Made by a program: the position numbers and the translations under genes. A DNA stretch of 64,000 nt, taken from Sphingomonas sp. HMP9 (GTDB lineage: Bacteria; Pseudomonadota; Alphaproteobacteria; Sphingomonadales; Sphingomonadaceae). Positions 9,580-18,001 of this stretch are shown piece after piece. Under the pieces are notes generated by a model. That model worked only from the letters and a program-made list of their open reading frames with translations, searched no databases and was not told the DNA's origin. Positions within the stretch are counted from its first letter, which is position 1, and the number at the start of each line of letters is the position of its first letter. The stretch is taken from NCBI RefSeq assembly GCF_013374115.1, contig NZ_AP022673.1:2380001-2444000 (forward strand), read 5' to 3'.

Positions 9580-9702
9580 GTATGAGGCTTGCCAGCCCTC
9601 GAAGCGCCACGACCCGACATTCGGTTCGGTTTCAAGTCCTCCGAAAGGCGGACTTTCGTCCATGCTTACACGACCTCGCTCGCTCGCCCACAGCGCCGAC
9701 GA

Positions 9703-10287
9703 TCAAGCCTCATCCGCATATACGACGTAGCGCAAGGGGCCGCCGGTGACGGCCCCGAACGGGTAGCAGGTTGACAGCGCTAGTCGGCTGAACGGCGTAT
9801 CGGCGACGGCAAAACGGTCCCAGCGGACAATTTCGGCGCGCGTCACGCGATAGTGTTTTGCCCCCCCGTTCAGCGCCTCGACGTCGATCACGTCGCCGGC
9901 ACGGACCTGTTCGAGGAAGCGGAAGTGCGTGTCGCGGTGCGCCGCCAGCACCGCGACGCCCGGCGCACCGAGCCGTGCCCCGCCCGCCAGCAACGTCGGA
10001 CCGAACGCCATGGCCTGCCCCGACCCGCTGTCCAACACGATTCGGTCGACGCCCAGCCGCTTGATGCCGACCCGGGCGACCGGCGCCATGTCCGCCCATG
10101 GCCAGGGCTTTTGTGGCGCATGGGCGGCGATGCTGCGGTCGAACGCGCGCTCGAGCAGGATCTGCGCGACGACGGCCTTGGCCGGGACGATCGCGCCTGT
10201 GGCGAAGCGGAGGATGCCGGCGCAGGCGAAGGTAATGCACAGGGCAGTGACGAGACGATGTCGAAAGACGCGTCCGTTCCACACCAT
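9703..10287 (-). CDS. Class GN sortase
   Basis: A 194-residue Gram-negative sortase. An N-terminal membrane anchor (about residues 11-33) is followed by the sortase beta-barrel. The catalytic His117 lies in VLAAHRDTHF, Cys174 in LALSTCYPFG and Arg186 in GPLRYVVY. Sortases cleave a C-terminal sorting signal and transfer the substrate, here on the periplasmic side of the inner membrane. The ATG at 10287 lies five bases after the stop of the upstream substrate gene; GTG 10296 would overlap that stop. The pair is clearly cotranscribed, and the neighbour carries an LPQTATG tail, so a one-enzyme, one-substrate pair is inferred. Confidence 0.93.
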   Translation of the reverse strand: MVWNGRVFRHRLVTALCITFACAGILRFATGAIVPAKAVVAQILLERAFDRSIAAHAPQKPWPWADMAPVARVGIKRLGVDRIVLDSGSGQAMAFGPTLLAGGARLGAPGVAVLAAHRDTHFRFLEQVRAGDVIDVEALNGGAKHYRVTRAEIVRWDRFAVADTPFSRLALSTCYPFGAVTGGPLRYVVYADEA

Positions 10288-10292
10288 CCGGC

Positions 10293-12419
10293 TCACGCCG
10301 CCCGCTCCCGGCGACGCTGCCACCACAAACCGGCGATCCCGGCGAGCAGCAGCGCGAGGCCCTCCCACAGTGTGCCGACAAAACCGGTCGCGGTCTGCGG
10401 CAGGTCCAGTCCCCGTGCCTGCTCGGCGGCACGGGCGGCGAACGTGTCGGCGTTGCGCGCCGCGGCCGCACCGCTCTCGCCACCGAACAGGCCGGCGAAA
10501 TCCCACCCTGCGGGCAGGTTGATCGGCAGGTCTTCGCGCACCAAGCTCTGGCCCGCGGGGCAAGTCGGCGTTTCGTCGATCGCCACCAGGCTGGTCTGAC
10601 TCGTCACCAGCGAACTGGCGATGCCCAGCGCTGCGACCTGTTCGTCGGCCGCGTCGGGCGTGATCTTGCCCAATGTGCGATCCGCTTCGATGTCGTCGAT
10701 CCGCCGCCGCGCCCACAGCTTGGCGATCGCCGGGCTTGGTCTGGCGGTGGTCAGATCCACGCTTTGGCGCCAGGGCGCGCCGCCAACCGTGCCGCTGACG
10801 GTCAGCGTGCCCGACAGTCTTGCGGTCTTGCCCACCAGCACCAGCGGTTGCCCGGCGTAGAGGTCGGGCAGCAGCTTCGGCGTCAGATCCAGCGTGCCGC
10901 CGTTCACGCTCACCCTGATATCCTGCATCGCGGGATGGCTCAGCATGTCGAGCAGACGCGCGGTCTTGGCGGCGACTTCCTGCGCCGATCCGATATTGGT
11001 GTAGGCGCCACGGCCGAGCGTCGCCATGCGGTTCATCAGATACGTATTGGGTGCCGATCCGATGCCGACGAAGAACACGCGCGATCGGCCGCGATCCTGG
11101 GCGAGCGTCGCCAGCATCTCCTGTTCGTTCGACACCGCGCCGTCGGTGAGGAAGATGACCTGGCGCAGCGCGGTGGACCCGCCACTCGCCCCGGCATCGG
11201 TCAGCGCCGCCTTCAGAGCAGGCACCATCTCGGTGCCGCCCGTCGCCTCCAGCCCGGCGGCGAAGCGGGTCGCGAGCGCGATCTGGTCGGGCGTGGCAGC
11301 AACGCTATGGGTAAATAATTGCGTCATCGTGTCGTCGAAGCGGATGATGTTGAAGTGATCCTGCGGACGCAGCGTCTTCAACGCATAGAGCAAGCCGGCC
11401 TTCGCCTCGCGCATCGATTCGCCGCCCATCGACCCGCTATTGTCGATCACGAACACCATCTCGCGCGGCGGCGTTGGCTGTTTGGCCAAATTGGCCGGCG
11501 GCGTGATCGTGGCCATGACATACGCGCCGTCGTCGCCCTGCTCGCGGAACAGGCCGATCGTCGGATCGGCCGAGGCGGAGCGCCAGTCGAGCTCGAAATC
11601 GCGGTCCGCCGGCACGCTGCCCTGCGCGAGCGTGATCGTCCGCTCCTCGCCCGCGCCACTGACCGACACGCGGTGATAGGGGCTGAGCACATTGGCGGGC
11701 TTGAAGCCGGGCGCGAGATGGACGGTGATAGACACCGGGTTGAGCGCGCCTGCCTTGGGGTCGAGCACCGGAGCGGCGGTCACCGCATTGGCATCCGCCA
11801 CCGCCTTGGCCGATATGAGCGTATGCGGCGGCGTGTAGCGCGGGCCGACCACCAGCGGCAGGCGTAGCGAGAAGGCACCGTCCAGTTCGCGCACCGGCGC
11901 CTGGTATTCGATGCTGATCAGCACGGTTTCGCCCGGCCCGACATTGGCAACGCTGTTGGTGAACATATTGGGGCGCTGCTGCTCGACCAGCCCGGCCTTC
12001 TGCCCGCTCGCCTTCGCCTTCTCGTACAAGGCGCGCGCCGCCGCGCGGCGCGCGATCCGGCCGACGATCACGCGCTGGCCGACCACCATCTTCAGGCTAT
12101 CGACCGCGCCCTCGTCGGGCAGCGGATAGAGGTACACTGCCTCCATCCAGTCGCTGGACGTATTGCGGAACGCCTGTGTCACGCGAACGCGGGCGATCGA
12201 TCCGGTGATCGTCACATCCATGTCGGTGCCGAGCCTGACAGCGGGCATCGTCGCGCTGCTCTTCAAGCCGCGCAGCATCAGCGTACCGGCACCGGGGCCA
12301 TCGTCGTCGCTTTGCGCTTCGGCGGTGGGCGTACCAGCCGAGGCGGCGGTCATCACGGGCGTGGCCGCGAGCAGAGCGATGGCGGGGATCAGAGCGGAAC
12401 GGGTGGACAAGCGAGACAT
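10293..12419 (-). CDS. Sortase target protein with VIT and von Willebrand A domains
   Basis: A 708-residue exported protein matching the 'marine proteobacterial sortase target' family. Order of parts: signal peptide (first ~28 residues), VIT domain (about 40-180), VWA domain with the metal-site motif VIDNSGSMGGESM (about 325), and a C-terminal region. It ends in LPQTATG, a hydrophobic helix and RRRERAA, which together form a sorting signal. VWA domains bind ligands through Mg. The start at 12419 is chosen because it opens the signal peptide. It is followed five bases later by the sortase gene, and an XRE regulator is divergent upstream. What it binds or anchors to is unknown. Confidence 0.93.
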   Translation of the reverse strand: MSRLSTRSALIPAIALLAATPVMTAASAGTPTAEAQSDDDGPGAGTLMLRGLKSSATMPAVRLGTDMDVTITGSIARVRVTQAFRNTSSDWMEAVYLYPLPDEGAVDSLKMVVGQRVIVGRIARRAAARALYEKAKASGQKAGLVEQQRPNMFTNSVANVGPGETVLISIEYQAPVRELDGAFSLRLPLVVGPRYTPPHTLISAKAVADANAVTAAPVLDPKAGALNPVSITVHLAPGFKPANVLSPYHRVSVSGAGEERTITLAQGSVPADRDFELDWRSASADPTIGLFREQGDDGAYVMATITPPANLAKQPTPPREMVFVIDNSGSMGGESMREAKAGLLYALKTLRPQDHFNIIRFDDTMTQLFTHSVAATPDQIALATRFAAGLEATGGTEMVPALKAALTDAGASGGSTALRQVIFLTDGAVSNEQEMLATLAQDRGRSRVFFVGIGSAPNTYLMNRMATLGRGAYTNIGSAQEVAAKTARLLDMLSHPAMQDIRVSVNGGTLDLTPKLLPDLYAGQPLVLVGKTARLSGTLTVSGTVGGAPWRQSVDLTTARPSPAIAKLWARRRIDDIEADRTLGKITPDAADEQVAALGIASSLVTSQTSLVAIDETPTCPAGQSLVREDLPINLPAGWDFAGLFGGESGAAAARNADTFAARAAEQARGLDLPQTATGFVGTLWEGLALLLAGIAGLWWQRRRERAA

Positions 12420-12552
12420 TGCGGGGCTCCATCTTCGGTGAGGAGCCTTGTCGTTATGCGCAGCCGATGCCGGACAGCCACGAGCAAGAACGACCATTTT
12501 CTGCCACGTGCCGCCGTCCGGTGCGCGCGTGTCCGCGCTGTACGGGCACGCC

Positions 12553-12572
12553 GTGTTGGTATGTGTTGGTAG
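12553..12572. promoter_or_regulatory. Direct repeat in divergent promoter region
   Basis: Two adjacent 10-base copies, gtgttggtat and gtgttggtag, lie 29-48 bases before the XRE start and about 135 bases before the sortase-target start. Adjacent direct repeats one helical turn apart are a common operator arrangement. Assignment to the XRE regulator is inference from position only. Confidence 0.3.
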
Positions 12573-12600
12573 GTGCGGATTTGTCCGGTAAACAGACACG

Positions 12601-13371
12601 ATGCGCGACGACGACCTGATCGAGACGGAAAGCCGCATGGTGGGGCAGCGCGTGCGCGAGGAGATCGCGCGCCGCCGCCTGTCGCGTCAAGCGGTCGCCG
12701 ACATGGCGAGGATCAGCCTGTCGACGCTGGAAAAGGCGTTGGCCGGCACGCGCCCCTTCACGCTCGCCACGACGCTCAGGATCGAAGCGGCGCTGGGCCT
12801 GGTGCTGCGGCCGTCCGCTGCGGCGACGATCACCCCCGCCCCCGACACTGCGCCGGAAAGCATGGGCGCCTATGCGCGGTCGGCGGTGGGCTGGGTCGAG
12901 GGACGCTATCTCACGCTGCGCCCGAGCTTCGGCACGCCGGACGCGGTCTATGCCTGCGTCACCACCGTCCGCTGGCTCGACGAGCAAGGCCATCTGGCCT
13001 TCGCCGAATCCGAACGGGTCGACGCGCGGTTCGAACAGAGCGGCCACGTCTCGATGCCCAATTTGTCGGGCTATATCTATCTCGTCACCAACACGCTTGG
13101 CCAATACCGCCTCATGATCCTGGCGCGGCCGGACGCCCAGGCGATCCTGTACGGTTTGCTGACCACGTTGCAGTCGGGCCAAGGCGCACAATTGATCCCC
13201 GCGACCTGCCCGGTCGCTTTGCGCAAGGTGACCGCGAACGAAACGCCGGCGACGGGGCTCATCGCGCCAGGTACCGCGGAATACGATACCTACCGCGACA
13301 TGCTCAGCCGAGCGATCGGCGAAGACTTCGTGCGGTTCCACGCGCTCGGCGCAAAGCACAACGGCTCATAA
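12601..13371 (+). CDS. XRE-family transcriptional regulator
   Basis: A 256-residue DNA-binding protein. An N-terminal Cro/C1 helix-turn-helix spans about residues 15-65 (SRQAVADMARISLSTLEKALAG). It is followed by a linker and a large C-terminal domain of about 160 residues that I cannot assign; family members use such domains to sense ligands. It is divergent from the sortase-target/sortase operon with 181 bases between starts, so it probably controls that operon or itself. The direct repeat at 12553-12572 is a candidate operator. The ribosome site upstream of ATG 12601 is weak. Confidence 0.85.
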   Translation: MRDDDLIETESRMVGQRVREEIARRRLSRQAVADMARISLSTLEKALAGTRPFTLATTLRIEAALGLVLRPSAAATITPAPDTAPESMGAYARSAVGWVEGRYLTLRPSFGTPDAVYACVTTVRWLDEQGHLAFAESERVDARFEQSGHVSMPNLSGYIYLVTNTLGQYRLMILARPDAQAILYGLLTTLQSGQGAQLIPATCPVALRKVTANETPATGLIAPGTAEYDTYRDMLSRAIGEDFVRFHALGAKHNGS

Positions 13372-13637
13372 GCGCCGCGGCGCGGCGCATGCCGGAGCGG
13401 CCCTTCGTTGGTCAGGGATGCGATCGTGAACCAGTTACGGACATTCGGACCGCTCTGCCCGCTCCCCTAGAAGACGACGTTCATTCATCTCGGCTGCACA
13501 TTGCCGCTAAGCGCCCCACATGCCGCCGTTCACCGCCCGCACGTCGATCCCGAGAGCAGTGTTTCGTGCATCAGCGAGGCGCACAACAGACGCACGGCCG
13601 GTTCATACACCCCCCCTCTGACAGCCGATCGGTCCAG
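13372..13637. other. Intergenic region before the island boundary
   Basis: I see no gene, repeat or RNA between the XRE stop and the candidate attachment site. Short frames here have no recognisable product. Confidence 0.45.
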
Positions 13638-13651
13638 TGGCAGAGCGGGAG
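13638..13651 (+). other. Candidate left attachment site (tRNA-Ser 3' end copy)
   Basis: Fourteen bases, tggcagagcgggag, match the 3' end of the tRNA-Ser gene (36968-36981 on the + strand) at 13 of 14 positions and in the same orientation. Integrases of the P4 type leave such a duplication of the tRNA end at the far side of the element. The match is short and was found by eye, so it is a candidate only. Confidence 0.4.
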
Positions 13652-13713
13652 TCCGCCGATTGTATAAATCCATCCCAATAATTTATAATAGGATTTTTCA
13701 GGCGTATAAGTAC

Positions 13714-13749
13714 CGATACCCCCTCCGATACCCCCTCCGATACCCCCAA
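13714..13749 (+). repeat. Tandem 12-base repeat, GATACCCCC type
   Basis: Three consecutive units of cgataccccctc (13714-13725, 13726-13737, and 13738-13749 ending in AA) abut the truncated kinase fragment. The last unit, cgatacccccaa, recurs exactly at 36844-36855, directly upstream of the integrase start. This suggests integrase arm-type binding sites or the end of the same element. Confidence 0.65.
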
Positions 13750-14153
13750 TGCACCGCTTCATGGCCGTACTCCGGCCGGAGCGCGCTGAGCTCGTGGGCG
13801 AAATGGGCGTCGAACTCGTCATGCCCGAAGACCTGATCGTGATGGCCGACCGCCGCGCGCTCATGCGCGTGCTGACCAACCTGGTGGATAACGCGCGCGC
13901 GCTCGGCACGAACGTCACCATCGTCGCTGCGGCCGGCCCACCTGCAACCATCGACGTCTGCGACGACGGACCCGGCATCGCTCCCGAGATCGCCGACAAC
14001 CTGTTCCGCCCGTTCGTCTCGCGCCGCCCCGGCGGCACCGGCTTCGGCCTCGCCATCGTCCGCCGCATCATGGAGGCACATGGTGGAACCGTCACGCTCG
14101 CCCAGCGGCCCGGCTGGTCGACCTGCTTCCGTCTTACCTTCGGAGATCTGTGA
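13749..14153 (+). pseudogene. Sensor histidine kinase, C-terminal fragment
   Basis: Only the ATPase half of a sensor kinase remains (134 residues). The N box lies in RVLTNLVDNARA, the G1 box is DDGPGIAPEI, and a G2-like GGTGFGLAIV precedes the end. The sensor part, dimerisation helices and phospho-accepting His are missing. The fragment begins one unit after the tandem repeat. It overlaps the response-regulator fragment downstream (TGATG at 14151-14155), so an original kinase/regulator operon was cut at this point. The pattern resembles PrsK-type kinases paired with sigma-54 regulators, but that pairing is inferred. Confidence 0.8.
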
Positions 14154-14794
14154 TGAGCGGCATCCTGCTGGCCGACGATGAACCTGCCTTCCAGCGCCTC
14201 ACCGGCGCGTGGCTGCGCGGTCTGGGCCATGACGTCCGCGTGGTCGGCGATGGCGACGCGGCGCGTGCTGCCTTCGCCGAGGCACCCGCCGACCTCGTCC
14301 TGCTCGATCTCGCAATGCCGCCGCACCATGATCCAGAAGCTGGGCTAGCACTTATCGCCAACTTCGCGCCTGCGCCCGTCATCGTCATGACCGGCCATGC
14401 CGACCACGCGCTTGCGCTGAAGGCCATTGATGCCGGCGCATGGGATTTCCTCGCCAAACCCGTCGACCCCGACATCCTGCGCATCGTCGTTGCGCGCGCT
14501 ATGGATCGGGCTGCCTTGGCGCGCGAACTCGCCGCGCTGAAGGCTCGCGACACGGGTGCCGAGGACATGGGCCTCATCGGCACTACGCCGCCGATGGCCG
14601 CGCTACGCGACCTCATCCGCCGGGTCGCGCCGACCCGCCTGCCCGTTCTGGTGCTTGGCCCCAGCGGCACTGGCAAGGAACTGGTCGCGCGCGCGCTCCA
14701 CCACGCCTCCCCGCGCGCCGACCGGAAGCTCGTTCCGATCCATTGCGGTGCGATTCCGCCCGAATGGGACTGCGCTAGGTTCTCCGACTATTAA
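14153..14794 (+). pseudogene. Sigma-54-dependent response regulator, truncated
   Basis: A 213-residue remnant. A complete receiver domain (acidic pocket ADDEP, phospho-acceptor Asp in LVLLDLAMP, Lys in FLAKPVD) is followed by the start of an AAA+ sigma-54 activator domain with Walker A GPSGTGKELVARAL. The reading frame breaks off after PIHCGAIPPE and ends in an unrelated tail, so the GAFTGA loop, Walker B and DNA-binding domain are lost. It starts by TGATG overlap with the kinase fragment. The pair is therefore a two-component system truncated at both ends and cannot activate sigma-54 promoters. Confidence 0.82.
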
Positions 14795-14967
14795 TCTTTA
14801 GGCGTTGGGCAAGGTACGGCGGCTCTACCACCGTCCTTGGTAATGGGACCCAGAACCGGACGTTCCGAATTGGTTTTCGGCTTCCCCCTTTCTGCCATTC
14901 GTTCATGTCGACAGCACTGTACAGCACAGGCGTCTCGGGAGGGGGACTTACCACCACAGCCCGCCAT
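14791..14967 (-). CDS. Small hypothetical protein, doubtful
   Basis: A 58-residue frame starting MAGCGGKSPSRDAC, rich in Cys, Pro and charged residues, in the gap between the truncated regulator and the next membrane-protein gene. It matches nothing I recognise. Its codon pattern is plausible but there is no clear ribosome site. It may instead be the tail of another gene cut by the same rearrangement. Confidence 0.25.
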   Translation of the reverse strand: MAGCGGKSPSRDACAVQCCRHERMAERGKPKTNSERPVLGPITKDGGRAAVPCPTPKD

Positions 14968-15025
14968 TTCGTAAAGCGATGACGGACCCGTTCCAGATCG
15001 CAAGAAACGTAGCTGCGGATGCAGT

Positions 15026-15721
15026 TTATCGTGTCGACTCTGCCGGATCGTTGCGCTCGGGTTCACCGACCGAATTGATAATGGGGCCGCCGCCCATTGC
15101 GCCGCCTCCGCCTCCGCCACCTCTTGCTGACTCAGCCTTGCCTTGGTCGTTTTTCCCTCGCCCGACCAAACCCGAGGGTCGCGTCGGCCCCTGTGCCGGT
15201 AACACCAAATCGCGTGGAATGGGATCGAGATCCAGCGCTTCGCGGATGAAGTTGCGCATCGAAACGACAAGCTCATGCGTCGGCACGGGGCGTCCGGCGA
15301 CGAGTTCGTGCGCAGCCCGCGCGGCAAGTTGAACCTGCTCATCGGTGCCGAGGAGAATGATGTCGGACAGTGCGCCCTCAACAGCGTCGCGAATTCTGCG
15401 TGCTCGATCGGAACCACTGCTAGCCGCGCCGAGATCAAGCGCCTCCGCGTCCTCTTCAGCCGTGGCTTCACTCCGCTGACGCAGGTCGCGGCGGTGCGCC
15501 GGGTCCACGGTCAACGTCCCCGTGAACGATCCGCCCAACGTCTTGTAGGCGGCGATCAGCGTCCGCAGACGTTCGTTGATTTGGCGATTGGTGCGCTCGC
15601 GCCGTTGCTGGATCGTCACCATCGTCAACAAGCGGATGCCAACGCCAATCAGCGTGACCAGCGCCAACCCGAAGACGGTGGCGAGTAGGTTCTGCCAGGA
15701 ACTGAAATCGATATTGCGCAC
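15026..15721 (-). CDS. Hypothetical membrane protein in a two-component operon
   Basis: A 231-residue protein with GTG start. It has one transmembrane helix near the N-terminus (about residues 12-33), then an arginine-rich and probably helical cytoplasmic part (about 40-190). It ends in a Gly-rich tail with a run of eight glycines. No known domain is recognised. It begins 19 bases after the histidine kinase stop on the same strand, so it is the third gene of the regulator/kinase operon. An accessory role in signalling is possible but only inferred from position. Confidence 0.7.
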   Translation of the reverse strand: MRNIDFSSWQNLLATVFGLALVTLIGVGIRLLTMVTIQQRRERTNRQINERLRTLIAAYKTLGGSFTGTLTVDPAHRRDLRQRSEATAEEDAEALDLGAASSGSDRARRIRDAVEGALSDIILLGTDEQVQLAARAAHELVAGRPVPTHELVVSMRNFIREALDLDPIPRDLVLPAQGPTRPSGLVGRGKNDQGKAESARGGGGGGGAMGGGPIINSVGEPERNDPAESTR

Positions 15722-15740
15722 GGCGGATCCTCCAGGGTCG

Positions 15741-17105
15741 TCAGGTCAAGGTTAGACGAACGGTCGCCTTCAGGCCCTGCTCCGGCAAGTTCGTCAGCGT
15801 GATCGTGCCGCCGTTGCGCCGCGCGAGTATGCGGGCGATCGTCAAGCCGAGCCCACTGCCGCCGGTTTCGCGCGACCGCGAGGTTTCGAGGCGGACCATC
15901 GGCTCGAACACATCGACGAGCCGGTCCGCCGGAATCCCCGGCCCAGAATCACGCACGCCTATGCACAGTGTTTTGCCGATCACCTCGGTCGAGAGATGCG
16001 CGTCGCCGCCATGACGGATCGCGTTGTCGACAAGGTTCTGCACGCAGCGCCGCAACATCTGCGGGCGGCAGGCGACATCTCGATTGGCGCAGATCTCGAA
16101 CGAGACGACATGCCCGGCATCGGCCTCGTCCGCGATAATGCTGGCGATCATCGAATCCACGTCGAGCAGCGCCTCGGCCTCGACCACGCCTGTGCTGCGT
16201 GCGAGCTCCAGCCCCTCGTCGACGATCCCGCGCATCGCGGTCCAGTCCGCGAGCAGGCGCTCGCGCAGTGCCCCTTCCGGCATCTGTTCCAGCCGCAGCC
16301 GCTGGCGGGTGAGCGGGGTCTGGAGATCGTGCGTGATCGCGGCGAGCATATGCGTCTGTTCGCTCATGTGCGCGCGCAGGCGGCCCTGCATCGCGTTGAA
16401 CGCCTGGATCGCGACACGCACGTCGGCCGGACCGCGTTCGGGCAACAGCGGGGCGTCAAGGTCATGGCCGAGGATTGTCGCACCCTCAGCCAGCGCGCGG
16501 ATCGGTGCCGCGGCCATCCGCGCGACAATCGCAGCCAGCAGAGCGGCAGCGACCGCGAGAATTACGATGAACGCGGGATCGAGGCTACGCGGTGCCTTCA
16601 GCAGCAACGGCGGCGGCGCGGTGACGAGGCGATAGGCATAGCCGTCGCGCAACTGTCCGGTGATCAGCCAGCAATCGGTCGTCTGCACCGCGCTGCGCAA
16701 CGCACGATCGGCGGGCGACGGCCGCCGCCTGCTGCCGATCCGCCGTTCGCACGCGTCTATCGGGATGCTCGTCGCCTTGACCGCGATGGCATCGGGCATC
16801 CGCGCATCTAGCAAGGCGGCCAGATCGTCATCGGGTTGCCCGCCGCCAAGGTCTCCGGTCGGCGCGTCGAGGAAAGTGACGCCGTACCGCGACACTTTGG
16901 CGCGATCGGCCGGCGGCAGCCGGTCGACCCTGACCAACAGTTCGGCGACGCGCTCGGCCGTGCGGACCGACTGGATACGGCGGATATCGGCGATGCGGTG
17001 CCGATCGGCGAGCGTGATGGCGAGCGTTGCCGAGACCGCGATCCCGACCAGCAGGATGACGAAGATCCGCCCCGCCATCGCATCGAGGAAAGCGGGGAGC
17101 TTCAT
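15741..17105 (-). CDS. Sensor histidine kinase (EnvZ/BaeS-like)
   Basis: A 454-residue inner-membrane kinase. Transmembrane helix 1 (about 10-30) and helix 2 (about 175-197) flank a periplasmic sensor of about 145 residues with a Cys pair. A HAMP linker follows. The H box is MLAAITHDLQTPLTR, and the ATPase domain has N box LVDNAIRHGG, G1 DSGPGIP and G2 GGSGLGLTIA. It phosphorylates the response regulator encoded upstream, with which it overlaps by ATGA at 17102-17105. The operon diverges from the RND pump genes, so it probably senses envelope stress or a toxic compound and controls the pump, as BaeS does for MdtABC in enterics. Confidence 0.93.
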   Translation of the reverse strand: MKLPAFLDAMAGRIFVILLVGIAVSATLAITLADRHRIADIRRIQSVRTAERVAELLVRVDRLPPADRAKVSRYGVTFLDAPTGDLGGGQPDDDLAALLDARMPDAIAVKATSIPIDACERRIGSRRRPSPADRALRSAVQTTDCWLITGQLRDGYAYRLVTAPPPLLLKAPRSLDPAFIVILAVAAALLAAIVARMAAAPIRALAEGATILGHDLDAPLLPERGPADVRVAIQAFNAMQGRLRAHMSEQTHMLAAITHDLQTPLTRQRLRLEQMPEGALRERLLADWTAMRGIVDEGLELARSTGVVEAEALLDVDSMIASIIADEADAGHVVSFEICANRDVACRPQMLRRCVQNLVDNAIRHGGDAHLSTEVIGKTLCIGVRDSGPGIPADRLVDVFEPMVRLETSRSRETGGSGLGLTIARILARRNGGTITLTNLPEQGLKATVRLTLT

Positions 17106-17872
17106 TCGAGCTGGACGGCGGCGGCCAGCACATACCCTTCGTTGCGGACCGTGCGGATCAGGTCGCCGCCATCGCGACCGAATTTGTTGCGCAGCCGGCT
17201 GACCTGGAGATCGATCGCACGGTCGAGCCCCTCGCCCTGCCGGATCGCACCCATCGCCAGCAATTGCTCGCGGGTCAGCGTCCGGTTGGCATACTCGATG
17301 AACATCCGGAGCAGGCGGAATTCGGCCCCCGACAGCATTACGACGCGACCCTCGGGCGCGACCATCTGGCGAAACTCGAAATCGATCGTCCACCCTGCGA
17401 ACACCGCACGGCGCGCGTCGAGCGGATCGAGATTGGTCGGCAGCGCCTGCGCGCGGCGCAACACGCTGCGGATCCGTGCCAGCAGTTCGCGCGGCTCGAA
17501 CGGCTTCACGACATAGTCGTCAGCGCCCATTTCGAGCCCGAGGATGCGATCGATCGGGTCGCCTCGCGCGGTCAGCATGATGATCGGCACCGTCGACGTC
17601 ATCCGGACCTGCCGGCACAGCGCGAGCCCATCCTCGCGCGGCAGATTGAGGTCGAGGATCACGAGATCGATCGCATGCCGATCGAGTTCCTGCCGCATCG
17701 CGGTGCCGTCGCCGGCCACCGCGACCGTAAAGCCGGCCACGCCCAGCTGTTCGGCCAGCAGCAAGCGGATGTCGCGATCGTCGTCGACGACGAGCAGGTG
17801 TTGCGCACTGTTGTCCACGTCCGCATGATGGCGCCGCAGCGCGGTGCGCGGGGAGTTTATATGTGTCGCCAT
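17102..17872 (-). CDS. OmpR-family response regulator
   Basis: A 256-residue regulator. After a roughly 24-residue N-terminal extension comes the receiver domain (acidic pair VVDDDRD, phospho-acceptor Asp in LVILDLNLP, Lys in YVVKPFEP) and a winged-helix OmpR effector (about 155-250, ending RTVRNEGYVLAA). It is partnered with the overlapping histidine kinase. The start at 17872 gives a long leader; a later start nearer DNSAQHLLVVDD is possible. The 129 bases upstream form the divergent promoter shared with the RND pump, the likely target. Confidence 0.93.
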   Translation of the reverse strand: MATHINSPRTALRRHHADVDNSAQHLLVVDDDRDIRLLLAEQLGVAGFTVAVAGDGTAMRQELDRHAIDLVILDLNLPREDGLALCRQVRMTSTVPIIMLTARGDPIDRILGLEMGADDYVVKPFEPRELLARIRSVLRRAQALPTNLDPLDARRAVFAGWTIDFEFRQMVAPEGRVVMLSGAEFRLLRMFIEYANRTLTREQLLAMGAIRQGEGLDRAIDLQVSRLRNKFGRDGGDLIRTVRNEGYVLAAAVQLE

Positions 17873-18001
17873 GTGTCGGGTGTGCCCGTTGACACGATGC
17901 GACACAACATTGTCCCTGCCCGACATACATCGCCCGCGCACCCGGCGACCGAACCGCGTATGGGCCGGGCTGGTCCTCCTCGCCAATGACGGGTTGTCTC
18001 G
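17873..18001. promoter_or_regulatory. Divergent promoter between regulator and RND pump
   Basis: These 129 bases separate the start codons of the OmpR-type regulator and of the pump adaptor gene. Two short similar words (atgtgtcg at 17861 and 17871) lie at the regulator start, and gacacgatgcgacac at 17890-17904 may be part of an operator. No consensus promoter is clear. Binding by the adjacent regulator is inferred. Confidence 0.4.

Noticed and set aside
12553..12600. Promoter -35/-10 assignment for the XRE gene
   Set aside because: No word is close enough to a consensus to call; only the direct repeat was kept as a candidate.
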